Below are positions 1-12,125 of a stretch of DNA of 64,000 bases, in pieces (positions within the stretch are counted from its first letter, which is position 1; each line of letters begins with the position of its first letter). Both the position numbers and the translations under genes were made by a program. Location of the stretch: assembly GCA_009809945.1 (NCBI GenBank), contig WTPW01000642.1, positions 257,825-321,824 on the forward strand. Reading direction: 5' to 3'. The notes under the pieces were generated by a model. That model searched no databases. It saw only the letters and a program-made list of their open reading frames with translations, and had not been told where the DNA came from. The DNA is from Gigaspora margarita. Its lineage: Eukaryota > Glomeromycota > Glomeromycetes > Diversisporales > Gigasporaceae.

Positions 1-130
1 AAGATATCTTGACAACCACCAAGTCAAATTTAATAAACTTTTTTTTTTTGAATCTATAAATCAATAAAATTCAAACAAAAAAAAGTTCATCGAATTTGAC
101 TTGGTGGTTATTAAAATACCTTTGCTCAAA
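1..130. repeat. Dispersed palindromic repeat, copy at window edge
   Basis: Two arms (about 10-40 and 85-120) are reverse complements around an A/T-rich centre; the arms carry the core 'accaccaagtcaaattta' and its complement, followed by 'tttgctcaaagttt'. The same core recurs at 3540-3830, 4490-4640, 5070-5400, 51430-52830 and 62130-62880. Non-coding. Confidence 0.7.
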
Positions 131-367
131 GTTTAGAAAATTTTAAATCTATTTTGTATTGATCTACAGACCTGTGACACGAATGTAATGTCACAGGGTG
201 TGACAAATACATTATTCCTAAAAATATTATGAATATTCATAAATATTTTGAATATTCAGAAATATTATGAATATTCATAAATATTTTGAATATTCATAAA
301 TATTATGAAAATTCATAAATATTTTAAATATTCATAAATATTATAAAAATTCATAACTATTATAAAT

Positions 368-727
368 GAGTTTACTAAAATGCACTACTGGGCCAACACC
401 ACAATGATTTTTTACCAATCACATTTTTTAAATGCAGTGTAATGTAAAGATCTTGTGTAATTAATATAAATTTTTTGTCATTTTGTTATTTTTTTCAAAA
501 ATACCTTCTAACTCAAAATTTTATCTATAAAACCACCTTTTTTAAAAAAAAAAATCCCTTGTGAAATTTCACTATATACTATGCCTCACCTGAACCCCTA
601 ACTATTAACTCTCACTTAATATTTATTAAATTCAATTTTTGTTTATTTTTTTGTTTATTTTTTATTTGATCTTCACATTACACTACATACTGGTGTTGAA
701 CACCAGTAGTGCATTTTAGTAAACTTG
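368..727. mobile_element. MULE-like MITE, copy 1
   Basis: A 360-bp non-coding element with inverted ends: left 'gagtttactaaaatgcac', right ending 'gtgcattttagtaaacttg'. A perfect 9-bp target duplication ATTATAAAT lies at 359-367 and 728-736. Ends plus a 9-bp duplication fit a Mutator-like (MULE) non-autonomous element. It is closely similar along its length to the copy at 776-1138; one base has been lost from its left terminus. Superfamily is inferred from duplication length only. Confidence 0.88.
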
Positions 728-775
728 ATTATAAATATTCATAAATATTTTGAATATTCATAAATATTATAAAAA

Positions 776-1138
776 CAAGTTTACTAAAACGCACCACTGG
801 TGCCAACACCACAATAATTTTCACCAATCACATTTTTTAAATGCAGTGTAACATAAAGATCTTGTATAACATAATTTTTTTGCCATTTTGCTATTTTTTT
901 CAAAAATACCTTCTAACTCAAAATTTTATCTATAAAACCACCTTTTTTTTTAAAAAAAAAAATTCCTTGTGAAATTTTACTATATACTATGCCTCACCCT
1001 AACCCCTAACTATTAACTCTCACTTAACATTTATTAAACTCAATTTTTGTTTATTTTTTTTGTTTATTTTTTTATATTGAACTTCACATTACACCACATA
1101 CTGGTGTTGAACACCAGTGGTGCGTTTTAGTAAACTTG
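776..1138. mobile_element. MULE-like MITE, copy 2
   Basis: A 363-bp copy of the element at 368-727. Terminal repeats are perfect for 27 bp (starting 'caagtttactaaaacgcacc' and its complement at 1112-1138). A perfect 9-bp target duplication TTATAAAAA flanks it (767-775 and 1139-1147), independent of that of copy 1, so the two copies inserted separately into the same satellite. Confidence 0.92.
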
Positions 1139-1860
1139 TTATAAAAATTCATATTTTTGAATATTCATAAATATTTTGAATATTTATAAATATTATGAAT
1201 ATTCATAAATATTATGAATATTCATAAATATTATAAATATTTATAAATATTATGAATATTTATAAATATTCAAAACCTACCTTTGGTTCAAAACCCATAC
1301 TTGGTTCAAAAACTGTACTAAAATAGGGCTTGTGTAATATTACACAACATTAGTAATGTATAACCTAAAATTATTTTTGCAAAAATAGTTCAATAAGCTT
1401 TTGTATAACCCATATGCATATTTATATTACACAAATTATATAACTATATGATAGGTCTTTCAACACGTACTCAAAATATTTTAAATATTTGAATATTATG
1501 AATATATTCAAATATATTCAAAAATATTATAAATATTGTAAATTATAAATATTCATAAATATTATGAATATTATGAATATTCATAAACATTATGAATATT
1601 TATAATATTTATGAATATTCAAAAACATTTATGAATATTCATAAATATTTATGAATATTTATAAATATTATGAATATTTATAAATATTATAAATATTCAT
1701 AAATATTATGAATATTCATAAATATTATGAATATTCATAAATATTATGAATATTCATAAATATTATGAATATTCGAATATCTATAATTTATATTCGAATA
1801 TCCATAAATATCTATATATTTGAATATATTCATAAATATAATATATTCAAATACAAGCAC

Positions 1861-2293
1861 TAAAATAGAGACCCCTCTTCTTTCTAAAAAATTATGTGAT
1901 TTTCTCCACTTCTCTTAGAAGGTGAAATTTCTATATATATTATAACTAAAAACTATATATAATTTTTTAATTATTAAATATAGCTGTATTATTGAAAAAA
2001 ACTAACTGTGCAAACTTTTTTAAAAATAGATAAAGCAATTTCTAAGCTATGTTTAAGAGGTTTAAAATATAAAGTACATCAATACATAAGAATAGAGTTA
2101 GCAATAAGTGTTTAAAAGCTTAGTATATATATATATATATATAGATTACTATAGGGTTCTAACAAATCTTATAATAATAAGCTCTGGGTATAATAAAGTA
2201 TAGATTTTTAAATATTATTTTAGTTCAGTATAAAAGGTGTAATAAGTATTTAAAAATATTTATAATCTTTTATTTTCTTTTGGTTTTAAAAAA
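1861..2293. other. AT-rich intergenic stretch
   Basis: No coding signal in six frames. Contains a short (TA)n run at about 2128-2143. I see nothing else. Confidence 0.5.
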
Positions 2294-2698
2294 TGGTGCA
2301 CCATGCACTATAGTGCACCCTTTTTATGCTTCTTGAAATTTTACTAAAGTAACCTCTGTTATACTTTTAATGAAAAATGCTCCTCTCATGATGTTACCTT
2401 AAACTCTAATTTTAAATTAATTCTAAATCTAATACTAAGGGGAGTGACAAAAATCAGGTGATTTTTTAGGGGGGGAGGGGGTAAAAAAAATTGAAATTAT
2501 ATATAAGAACCTGACTATATATATATTAAAGAAGAGGGAGGGGGGTAGGCCTCTGATAAAAAATAATCAGGTGATTAATGACACGGCCCTAACTCTAATT
2601 TCAATTCTAACCTTCTAACCTTTAACCCTAACTCTAACTCTAACTCTAGTTCCAATTATTATTATTTATAGAGATGCACTATAGTGCACAGTGCACCA
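2294..2698. mobile_element. Inverted-repeat element, unclassified
   Basis: Left end 'tggtgcaccatgcactata' (2294-) matches the complement of the right end 'tatagtgcacagtgcacca' (-2698); the inner 'tgcactatagtgca' is itself palindromic. No clear target duplication, so boundaries are approximate. Near the right end are imperfect 'ctaaccct/ctaactct' runs (2585-2650). The segment 2335-2450 has a diverged relative at 16900-17000. Confidence 0.55.
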
Positions 2699-2873
2699 AA
2701 TTTTATATTTCTTTTCTTTATTAATTTTTTTTAAAGTATAAAAATGATAAAAAATTAAGTTTACAAATATAACAAATTTGATTGGTTAATTGTCACATGT
2801 TGTAAAAATAGCTAATTATAAATATTATTCAATTTTATATAATTAACTAATTATGAGAAAGTTATCCTATATG

Positions 2874-3290
2874 TAGAGTTGTGGGCACAAAAAATTTTTT
2901 AGGCATGCCTTAGGCTGAGGCATGCCCTTCTTATTGTGCCTAGGGTATGCCCCTATACATATACTGGGTAGATGAAAAAAGTCTCTAGAGAACCTTTTTG
3001 CTAATCACTTAATAATGTATCTTAGTTGTTATTTAATTATACCAATAGATTCCAAAAAAATATATACAAGTATAAAAAATTTACAACACTAGCGGAGATG
3101 ATAAAAAGATCCTATCTAGGACTTTACTTACACATATATACTATGTTATTACTGTATTATTATTATAACTGATAGAATATTTGCTAGTAATTAAAATAGA
3201 TAGCCAATTAGTGCACTCTAATTTATTTATTATCACATAATAAGGGCATGCCCCTAAGGCATGCCCTGGGTCGCTGTGCCCACAACCCTA
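2874..3290. mobile_element. hAT-like MITE with 8-bp duplication
   Basis: Termini 'tagagttgtgggcac' and 'gtgcccacaaccctac' are inverted repeats, with sub-terminal 'ggcatgcc' motifs near both ends. A perfect 8-bp duplication CCTATATG flanks it (2866-2873, 3291-3298). The 8-bp duplication and TAGRG-type tip fit the hAT superfamily. 417 bp, no ORF. Confidence 0.9.
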
Positions 3291-3539
3291 CCTATATGCT
3301 CTTAGTTTGGTTTATTTTGTTTGCTAATTTAAAATTTGATTTCTATTTTGGAAAGTGCACTCCAGTTGTACTCAGATCTAAAAGGAAATAAACATGAAAC
3401 TGGCCAAATTATTCTGGCCATGGGGCAAATTTATTATTTTTTTTTATAATACTATAATGACATAATTTTGTCACATCCAAATAATCATTATATGTAACAA
3501 ATTCGCCTATATAACTATATAAAAATAATATAAATACCC

Positions 3540-5400
3540 TCTATTCTTAAAGTTTTAGTGAAATATCTTAGTAACTACTAGATCAAATTTAGTAAACTAT
3601 TTTTAATTTTTATAGATTAAATAGAATTCGATTATTAAATTTGTCTATTAGTTGCTAAGAAAAAATCTATCAAAACATAAATACAAAATTTTTTTAAACT
3701 TTGAGCAAAATATATCTACCTCTGCAAGTACTAAGCCAAATTTAAAAAACTATTTGTTTGAATTCTATAAATTTATAGAATTCAAAAAAACCTATAGAAT
3801 TTAACTTACTATATATACCTGAAATAAGCTACCTTTTTGGACAAAAATATACAAAAAACCATGGTATAGCTTATTTCAAATTGTTGAATTTTTTAACAAT
3901 CATAAGTATCTAATAAAAAGTTGTTCAAATAATACAAAATCTTTACTATAGACACTATTGTACATGATAATTGGACATAAGTTGGAACATTTTAGAATAT
4001 TTTATAAATTAAATTACTTAAAATTATATTAAAATAATCTAATTTAATTTTTTAAATGTGTTTAGCACCTAAACAAATATACAATTATATATTTTTTTTA
4101 AATTAATTTATTGATTATTTAAAATGTAATTAGCACCTAAAAAAATATATAATTATTTATTTTTTAAAATTTATAAATTATTAAGACTTGGGACATAGCT
4201 GGAACACTTGAAACACTAGGACATTGGGATATTAGAACATAGCCAAAAGGCTGTAACAGCAAAAATGTGCAACACTAACTATAGGCATATTTTGAAAACT
4301 TTATTTAATTGACCTTTTAAGATTTATTTAGTAAAATTTTGACTTTTATATATAAAAACTACTGGTAATTTTTTTAAAAAATAAGAGAAGCAGCAATTTT
4401 TTGAGTACTTATTTGGAAATGTACAGTAATAGTCACAGAGTTAACTTCACTCAAAGTCCAATCCATCTTTCAAAATAGAAGCTATATCAAAAATTTTTCC
4501 AAAATTAAAGTAAAGATATCTCAGAAACTACCAAGCCAAATTTGATAAATTTTTTTATTTGAATTCTATGAATTTATAAAATTAAGTCGCTTTGTGGTTG
4601 CTAAGATATCTTTGCTTAAAGTTTGAAAAAATTTTGACATTGCTTCTGTTTTGATATAGTGCAAGACATCTATACTTGACAATTATGTAACATGTTACAA
4701 TTTTTCAAATGGTTATAACTTCTTATCCAAGAGGTTGTAAAAAATCTGACCAGTAACTTTATAAAGCTATATCAGCTCTACATTTATGCCAAATATCTTT
4801 TCAAAATCTCAACACTGTAAGAAGTTTTAGCATTTTGAAAATTGAAAATTTATATATAAATTTATAAATTTACATATAAAATTTCAATTTTCAAAATGCT
4901 AAAACTTCTTACAGTATTGAGATTTTGAAAAGACGATATAGCTTTATAAAGTACTGCTCAGATTTTTTTAAATTCTCTTAGATAAGAAGTTATAACCATT
5001 TGAAAATTGAAACATGTCACGTGATTGTTGAGTATAGATGTCTTGCACTATAGATATTTTAAATTTTTTTAAACTTTAAGTGAAAATAACTAAGTAACTA
5101 TTAAGTTAAATTCTATGAATTTTTTTATTTGAATTCTATATATTCATAGAATTCAAACAAATAAAAATTTATCAAATTGGCTTAATAGTTGCAGAGATAT
5201 CTTTGCTCAAAGTTTAAAGAAAATTTTGTTTAGATAAATATATTTTTTCAAACTTTGATCAAATATATCTCAGCAACTACTGGACCAAATTCAATGAACT
5301 TTTTTTTTTATTTGATTCTGTGAATCAATAGAATTTAAAAAAAAAGGTTACTAATTTAACGAGGTAGTTACTAAGTTATTTTTGCTCAAAATTTAAAAAA
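3540..5400. repeat. Cluster of dispersed palindromic repeats
   Basis: Several copies of the 'gatatctcagcaactaccaag...' palindromic unit lie at 3540-3730, 3720-3830, 4490-4640 and 5070-5400, with 'tttgctcaaagttt' between units. 'aataccctctattcttaa' at about 3536 resembles the right end of the TTAA element at 45473-46329. 3830-4490 is AT-rich with nothing recognisable. Confidence 0.65.
4657..5050. mobile_element. Foldback palindrome, TA-flanked
   Basis: A 394-bp near-complete palindrome. Ends are 'tagtgcaagacatctatac' and its complement; the arms continue inward through 'aaatggttataacttctta' and 'caaaatctcaa' to a centre at about 4855. TA lies on each side (4655-4656, 5051-5052), consistent with a Tc1/mariner-type MITE. 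As RNA it would form one long hairpin. Confidence 0.8.
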
Positions 5401-5556
5401 ATTTAAATCTGCAGGGAGGTACGAATAATAAATTTGGAGTATAAAAAATTGCACCATTTTTTATAGCAGGATAATATTTTAATTCTTTGCTAATTTATCA
5501 ATAACAATTCGAATTTATTTCTATTATAATAAAAAAATACTGATAAAAAAATATAC

Positions 5557-8500
5557 TCATTTCTCTTCATTCTTATTTTTTTCATTATTAATCGATCTGG
5601 TTAATTCAGCAATTTGTTCAACTAGATTTTTAAATTCTTTGCTCATCACATCAAAACGTTCATTAATCTTTTCTTCAAGATTGGAACCACATTCAGTAAT
5701 ATTAAGAATAGCAGAAGACAAATACGGCTGTGATACATCATCGTAATCTTCATCTTTTACACTCTTAACATATTTTTTAAGTTCATCAATTGAAGCTTCA
5801 TAAAATCTTTTAAAAAAAGTCTAGTATTATAATTTACAAAATTTATAATTAATTGAACAATATAAAACGTAATTACAGGATCTGCGGAAACCAGTTTTTC
5901 TTTCTTCTTTGATAAGGTAACATCCAGAAAAGTTCAATTTCGGATAATATCTAAATAATAAAGTTATTAATATTAACTTATTACTTAATTGTAAATAAAA
6001 TTAAACAATATACCTCTCCTCTAAGTTTTAAGAATGATTCTTCATTATTTGTTGCATCAATTGCCATTCCAAGCAATCCGATAAATAAATTCATCAAGTA
6101 AATTGTTGTAAAAAATGAAAACATAATCAACAAAATCACTAGCGTCCAATTTTTTCTCAAGACCCATGGTGAGACTGCACTTGAATCTCCTAATAACATA
6201 TATAAATTCTAATTTATTTCCATGTTAATACGTAACATAATCATATTGTGCAATACCTGTTAGTATGAAATATACGGCTATAATAGCAGTATCAAGCACA
6301 GCAAACAAGTTTGTATTTTCATCTGGAGTTGTAATAAGAGATGATTCACCAATAACTCCGCCTGGTAAAATAGATTGATATCTTGCAACAAGATTCCAAG
6401 GATTATTAGGATCATCTGTATAACTCGGTTTATCGTAAGAATACTCAGTAGTGGGCCTTAACAAGAGATGTAAAGAATGGGAAAAGGCCAGAATGATAAC
6501 GCCCAATACGATAAGAAAAGAGAAAACTTGTTGTGCTACTCCAATCATGATCGCAAAATATGTTCCGAAGTATTCGAGAGCACGGAGAAACATCAAAAAT
6601 TTGAGTTCAAGTAGAAGGGATGATACAGTGAGAACCCACATTGATGGAGGTTTATCAAGCAACCATATTAATGATGTTATTGTTGGAAACAACACCGCAG
6701 AAAGGTCTATTAAAAATTAAATTAAATAATAAATTTGTAATATTACGATAAATATTATAATTATATACCAAACCAATTCCAAGGACTGGCAATATAAGAT
6801 TTTGGACCATGAACAAACTGACGAACTTCAAAAGTAAAGTGAAAAACTCCAAGTATAACGGTTATCACTAAAAGAATTGCTTGACTACTCCAAGAAATCT
6901 TACTTGGTGGAATTGTTGCAACTACTACAAAACAAGTCATAAATATTGAATAAATTGTCCATATAGCAAAGTAATAATATTTTCCATAAGTTGCCCACTT
7001 GAATTTGACAAGAGCTTTAATATTCCACCATTTATAATATTCAGGAGTATTTAGTGAAGTGAAAATGTTATCGGATAAATAAATAAGTTCGTTATAATCA
7101 AAATACTCCTTTTCAGGATAGGTAGCAAAATTTAACAAAGGAACTATTAACTTAATAGTTTTTTTAGGAGAAGTAAAATAGGATGAATAAACTATATAAG
7201 GAAATTTTGAAAATTTATAAATTTGAGATTTCTCTTTTAAAAATTTCCAAATATCAGAAATCCAGAAAAATATATAATCGAAAGGTGATATTTTTTGCAA
7301 ATATGGTAAATGAACATATATTCCGCAATGCTCAAGATGAGATAATGCGGAATAATTATCTATACTACTTTTATAGGCATCAGGAATCAATAGTGCAGTT
7401 TTAGATAAAAAACGGTCTATAAATCTAAAATTCTTATCAAATAATTCTAATTTTAAAAGCATATAAGTAATTATATCTGCTGATTTAATAAATGTATATA
7501 TATCATTATCATAAAGTGGTTGTAATAAACATTGGTTAAGAAAGTTATTAAAGACAACTTTTATTTGTTCGCTTTGATTCTTATCAAGCAACACTTGGAT
7601 TAGCTCTTTTCCATATAATTTTAAAATAGTTGCATCATTCATGTAGTCTTCTAATAATCCACTAAATTTTACTTTGGTCTTTTCACCTTCACTAAATTTG
7701 ACTTTGGTCTTTTCAACTTTGCGTTTATAAATTAAACGTTTTGAATGCCGAATAAGTTGGTCAAAGTATGGGGAAGGGGGTATATTTTTTGAACCAAAGC
7801 TTTTTGTAAGAAACATAAGTTGATCAATTAATGCTTGTTTAGCTGTTTTCTGTGCACAATTTTGATATATATCCACATTAAACCAAAAATAAAGTAAAGT
7901 AATCAAACAGCTAGATTTTATTGTCCAGATATAAATTCCAAAAGACGAAATCATAATTAAATCATCGCTTTCGAGAAGTTTAAATTCCACAAATGGTTCA
8001 CCATAATCATCAAGTTTAGATATAATTAGATTTTCCATTTGTTTCTCATCTTTGTATGCTGTTATTGTTAAATAATCCTCGGATTCATTGATATCCCAAA
8101 TGTACAGCTTGCCACGATAAGGTTTATCATAATTTACTTCATTAGAATTTCGTTTATATCTTTCTAAAGTGCATTGTATTATCTTCAAAATATCTTTTCC
8201 ACAAGAATGTGCATTAATTTTATTATATTTTTTAGGTTTTTTGTTCAAAAAGTCACACCATTCTTTATTTTGAGCTAGATTATTAATCCATAAATGTTGA
8301 CCTCTAAGTTCAATAACATAATTATAATTGTATATGTTATCGATATCAAATAATTCTGAATGAAATATATGCTTATCGGAGAGATTTTGTGGATCTATTA
8401 TATAACAATCATCACACTTGACAAGCAAACGTTCATTCTCTCTTGAGCCGACAAAACACACTTCTTCAAGACAGTAGCCTTCATAATAAAATGCTGCAAT

Positions 8501-10154
8501 CGAATGTAGTTTGTAATAATTAATAATTATTTCTAATGACCAGGTTTACAACAATTTATTCCGACAATTAATTGATAATTAATGTCGCAGATAGAAAACA
8601 TTTGCGTTGTTAGTTGTTTTAATAGCTACCTTTGATAGATATTTTAAATAATTTAGATGGGACTGAGTATGAAGTAAACGTAATAATTGGTCCCATCCAA
8701 ATTACTAAATTTTATTTAAGATAATTATATAAAAGATAACTATTAATTTGCAAGGACAAGTTTATTTGCAAAGCATGCACAAAATTAGTTAACAATTGTT
8801 GCAGTCTAGTTAACATCTTTAACTTAACTGACATTATCCGGCAAACTCATATGATCATGAAAAAATTTCTTGCCGTTATTTTTTTCATGTGTTACAACGT
8901 AATCATGTTCATTCAAATTAAAACTCAGTGAGTGACTCCCTACCAATCATGATCATAAATTGCCGGATAACACCATTATTGGGCAAATTGTCGAATACGG
9001 TAAGTTGACAAATGATTGGCACACGTACCGCAAAGCGGTACGTGCTCATTTGCCAAATTGCCGTTATTCAAAATTTAATATCACGATTAGGGATGCTGGT
9101 GAAATTAGTTTCACCAATCTCACCAATTCAACTCCAGTTTCACCAATAGTGGTTAAACTATTTGACACTTTAAATTTTATTTCACCAGCATCTTTAATCA
9201 CGATATCGAGATATTAATTTGTCGGAATCAATTATTTGGATAACGAATTTCAAGATTGTGAATATTTATTCAAATTAATACTTACAGTTTGTTGTTAGAA
9301 TCATACTAGATTTTGTAGAATAAATATAAATTTCTATTTTTCTTGCCTTTTCATGTTCTAGCTCTGCAAATATTGCTAATAATGTGCCGTCACTGTTCAA
9401 ATCCACGTTTAATTTATCTTTGCATTCAAATAAATTCCAATTCAGTACGTAATCAGCCTCAAACTTCCGATTAATTAAATTCCATTGTTTAATTATAAAA
9501 GGTATTTCTAAAAGTATCAGCAATTTTCCATTTGGAAAAATAAAACACTTATAAAATTTAGGAAGTTTAATAATTGTTTTGCATATCCATTGATATTCAC
9601 CGCTAGAATTTGATTTTGAAAAGATAAAAGCCCTAAAAACAGGTTCACCCTTAACAACCGTTAGATTTCCATTTTCAAGAAATATGGCTTCACATATTTT
9701 TCCTTTTAAACCTTGAGCATTCAATATTTGTCTTTGACTCGTTGTAATATCAGCAATTTCTGTTACATTTAATTATGTTAATATTTTAAAAATTTACTAA
9801 GCTCACACCTACAATATCTAACATACCAAAATCGAAAAGGGGTTTTTTATCATCTATATTAAACTTTAACAAGACATGTCTACAATCCGAAACTCTTGAG
9901 AGTTTCCAAGCTGAATCTCCTTCTTTGTTTTTTATATTAGGACGAAATAGACATTCAAAATTGAGTTCGAACTTTCCTTCGATGATAGGCCATCCAAAAA
10001 TTGATTCACCTTTTTCGTTTCTAGTTGCGATGAATTTCATATTTGGTGAACAGACAAGATCTGATATTTGTATTCTCGTATGCGGAAAATTTTCTGTTGA
10101 AATTTCAATGTGTCCATCATCTCCATTAGTGCTCTGAATAAACCGTTTACTCAT
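5557..10154 (-). CDS. TRP-like ion channel with N-terminal WD40-like region
   Basis: Seven exons on the minus strand: 10154-9809, 9759-9286, 8493-6769, 6706-6257, 6189-6014, 5950-5877, 5806-5557. Introns are GT..AG, phases agree at each junction, and lengths sum to 3495 nt: 1164 residues plus TGA. Residues 1 to ~500 show beta-propeller-like strands (IRxSPNMKFIATRN-type blocks, KLYIWDI, GIYIWTI). Six membrane segments follow: S1 ~779-800, S2 ~808-832, S3 ~849-865, S4 ~871-896, S5 ~897-931, S6 ~1012-1040. A pore helix ~982-998 leads into TGDSSAVSPW. S3 opens with NWFDL and S6 ends in LGMAIDATNNEESF. The charged C-terminus (~1115-1164) looks coiled-coil. Predicted role: plasma- or internal-membrane cation channel; ligand and ion are unknown. 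A short internal duplication (EKTKVKFS twice, ~7660-7715) is visible. The family resembles an expanded ion-transport-domain family of mycorrhizal fungi (recalled, not searched). The ATG at 10154 is the first in the frame. The exon 4/5 donor was chosen over the nearer GT because only it restores the frame. Confidence 0.92.
8494..9285 (-). other. Inflated intron 2 of the channel gene
   Basis: Donor GTAAGT at 9285 and acceptor GATTGCAG at 8494; 792 nt against roughly 50-70 nt for the other introns. The excess is explained by the inserted inverted-repeat element at 8559-9227. Confidence 0.85.
8559..9227. mobile_element. Composite hairpin element inside the intron
   Basis: Outer inverted ends 'ttccgacaa' / 'ttgtcggaa' with a weak 8-bp duplication (acaattta / tcaattat). 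Inside are stacked hairpins: 8656-8710 (atttagatgggact / ggtcccatccaaat), 8833-8974 (attatccggcaa / ttgccggataac), 9020-9050 (cacgtaccgc-aaa-gcggtacgtg), and 9079-9213 (atcacgattagggatgctgg / its complement). No ORF of its own; the 85-codon ORF at 8960-9217 only reads through the hairpins. Confidence 0.65.
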
Positions 10155-10675
10155 TTCGCCACTTACATAAAAAATTAAATTGCTCAGTCGTTATAAATCA
10201 ATCTTCATAGCCCTTAAGCCACATTGCTTATTAATATCGAATTACTATATATAGGCGCTCACAACAATGACAAAAATGTTGAAACGGAGTTTGGCTCATA
10301 ACGATAACGATTAGTGTCTATTCTTCAGAAAGCATCATAATAGCAATAATGTTTATGAAATTGTTTTTTTCAACAATTAATGTTGCAATAACGTATGTAC
10401 CATGTATTTTATTAATAGTTTTCTTTAAATACTTTTGTTTATTATTTGTGAGCCTCATAGCGAATAGTGATAAGACACGAATGTCGTCAAGGGAAATCTG
10501 TCTGCTGCCTTTCACTTATGTTTCATTCCGAACTCCAGTGCTTATCTTACATATAATACTAAATGGATTTTTTATGCATTAGTCCTATAGTCCAGAATGA
10601 TGAATGGCCTTCAATTGACGAAACACACATATATTGTATAGATTTTTGGTTCTTGTCGCCATATAAACCAAATTC
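10155..10675. other. Upstream region of the channel gene; possible small gene
   Basis: No recognised promoter element. On the plus strand an ORF at 10349-10582 begins with a hydrophobic, signal-like stretch (MFMKLFFSTINVAITYV) and a second frame at 10563-10754 is open. A GTATGT donor-like site sits at about 10393, but no splicing I tried gives a convincing product. I do not recognise it. Confidence 0.25.
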
Positions 10676-10902
10676 AATACTTGAGGCTTTTTCAAATGAG
10701 TGCTGCCAAGGCAAAACCTGTAAACAAAAAGTTATACGATGTAGTAAGCTCTGATCAGAGGTGGTTACGTTATTGATGATGCACTATTTTAAATCGTGAT
10801 CCGAATCGATAATGTAACCCCTCTAATCGGAGCTTACTACATCGTATAATTTTTTGCTTACAGGTTTTGCCTTGGCAGCACCCAAATAAGCCTCAAATAT
10901 TT
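10676..10902. repeat. Large palindrome with ~105-bp arms
   Basis: Left arm (10676-10780: 'aggctttttcaaatgagtgc', 'ccaaggcaaaacctgtaa', 'atacgatgtagtaagctc') is complementary to the right arm (10800-10902) with few mismatches and a ~20-bp spacer. Probably a foldback MITE; no target duplication found. Confidence 0.75.
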
Positions 10903-10910
10903 ATCAAATA

Positions 10911-10948
10911 AGGTAACTGCGCAACGCATTTGCGCTAAAACCAGGAAC
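10911..10948. repeat. GC-richer repeat shared with 54097-54322
   Basis: 'gcgctaaaaccaggaacg' with a preceding 'ggta.ctgc.c.a.gca.ttgcgc' also occurs around 54097-54322, where a 178-bp MITE splits it. Function unknown. Confidence 0.5.
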
Positions 10949-11029
10949 GGGAAATCTATTTACTTACATTATAATATTTGCTGTGATTGCTGTGATCTCT
11001 AAAATTGATCTCTAGCACCCAGTGTTGGA

Positions 11030-12125
11030 AATCTTATGTTCCCATGTTCTCATGAGAACATCACTTTTAATTTGAGAACATTTACAGAATTTAAGATGTT
11101 CTTTATAAAGTAATGAAACTTTATGATTATTATAATAGCATTTTAAAATAATTAAGTTCATAAAAAAAAATATTTAAGGATTTGTTAGTTGAAATAGAGA
11201 ACAATTAAATTGTTTTTGAATTATAGAAAAATTTTGATAATATAATTTATTTGTTTATTCATTTTTAATATAGTTTCATAGTTATCTTATTATATAAACT
11301 TTGGTATACTGTATATATAATATTATTACATGAATACCAATCATATCAATATTTAATATAAATTTTCAGAGAGCTAAACTCATTATGATATACAAGAAAA
11401 TTACTTAACAAATCTTTAGTTATTTTAATTTTAAATTTTGGTGCTATATCTTGAAATTTTATATTGAAAAAATTTTATAGAGAAAAATTTTTTAATATAT
11501 AAATTTACTAAATTTACTATAGCAAAGAAGAATAATACATCATATTTACTATATTAGGGTTGGAGCCATTTTATTTTTCCTATATTAAAACCAGTTTTAG
11601 CATAAAAATTAACTGGATCCAAGCTCTATACTATATTTATTTATTTATTTATTTATTTGAGATATTAATTTAAAACCTAAATATACAAGCTAGATCAAAC
11701 CAATAATATCTCCAAAATTATAAAAAAAATCACAAATGTTAAATTGCTTTTTTTAAAAAAAGATATAAAGACATAGTCTTATTTTTATGAAAACTTAGCT
11801 TTGTTTATATATTTTAGTTAAATAAGTTATATTTTTATTATTTTATCATTAATAATTTTTAAATATAGTTATTAAAAATAAAAATTAACAAATAACTAAA
11901 GAATTATAAAAGTTAAGTATGAGAAAGAAAATAAAAGTAAGAATAGGTATAAGAAAGAGAGAGTGAGAGCAAGAAAGAAAAATAGCGAAAGAAAAAGAGA
12001 AAAAGAAAAAGAAAAAAAATAAAAAAATTTTTCTATTTGAAAACATAAAAAAATTTTTGAAAATATTAAATTAAATAAATATGTTCTTATAAAAATATAA
12101 ATTTCAAAACAGATTTCCAACACTG
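11030..12125. mobile_element. hAT-like MITE, CAGTGTTGG family
   Basis: Ends 'cagtgttggaaatctt' and 'cagatttccaacactg', with sub-terminal 'atgttctca' repeats. The flanking 8-mers ctagcacc / ctagtact agree at 6 of 8 positions. 1096 bp, AT-rich, no transposase; the purine-rich run near 11930-12020 gives a spurious Phe/Ser/Leu ORF. A partial inverted relative begins at 16277. Confidence 0.82.

Larger units (their letters stand above)
218..1860. repeat. AT-rich ~19-bp satellite array
   Basis: Repeats of 'gaatattcataaatattat' (period about 19 bp, itself nearly palindromic) fill 218-365, 728-775, 1139-1280 and 1480-1860. Two MITEs sit inside the array and their target duplications are made of array sequence. 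The interval 1281-1480 is unrelated AT-rich DNA in which I see nothing. Confidence 0.85.

Noticed and set aside
218-1860. CRISPR-like array
   Set aside because: No unique spacers of constant length; it is a plain AT satellite in a eukaryotic genome.
6451-6720. 89-codon plus-strand gene
   Set aside because: Shadow of exon 4 of the channel gene.
11896-12123. Phe/Ser/Leu-rich ORF
   Set aside because: A translation of a purine/pyrimidine-biased tract in a MITE; the same happens at 16336-16539.
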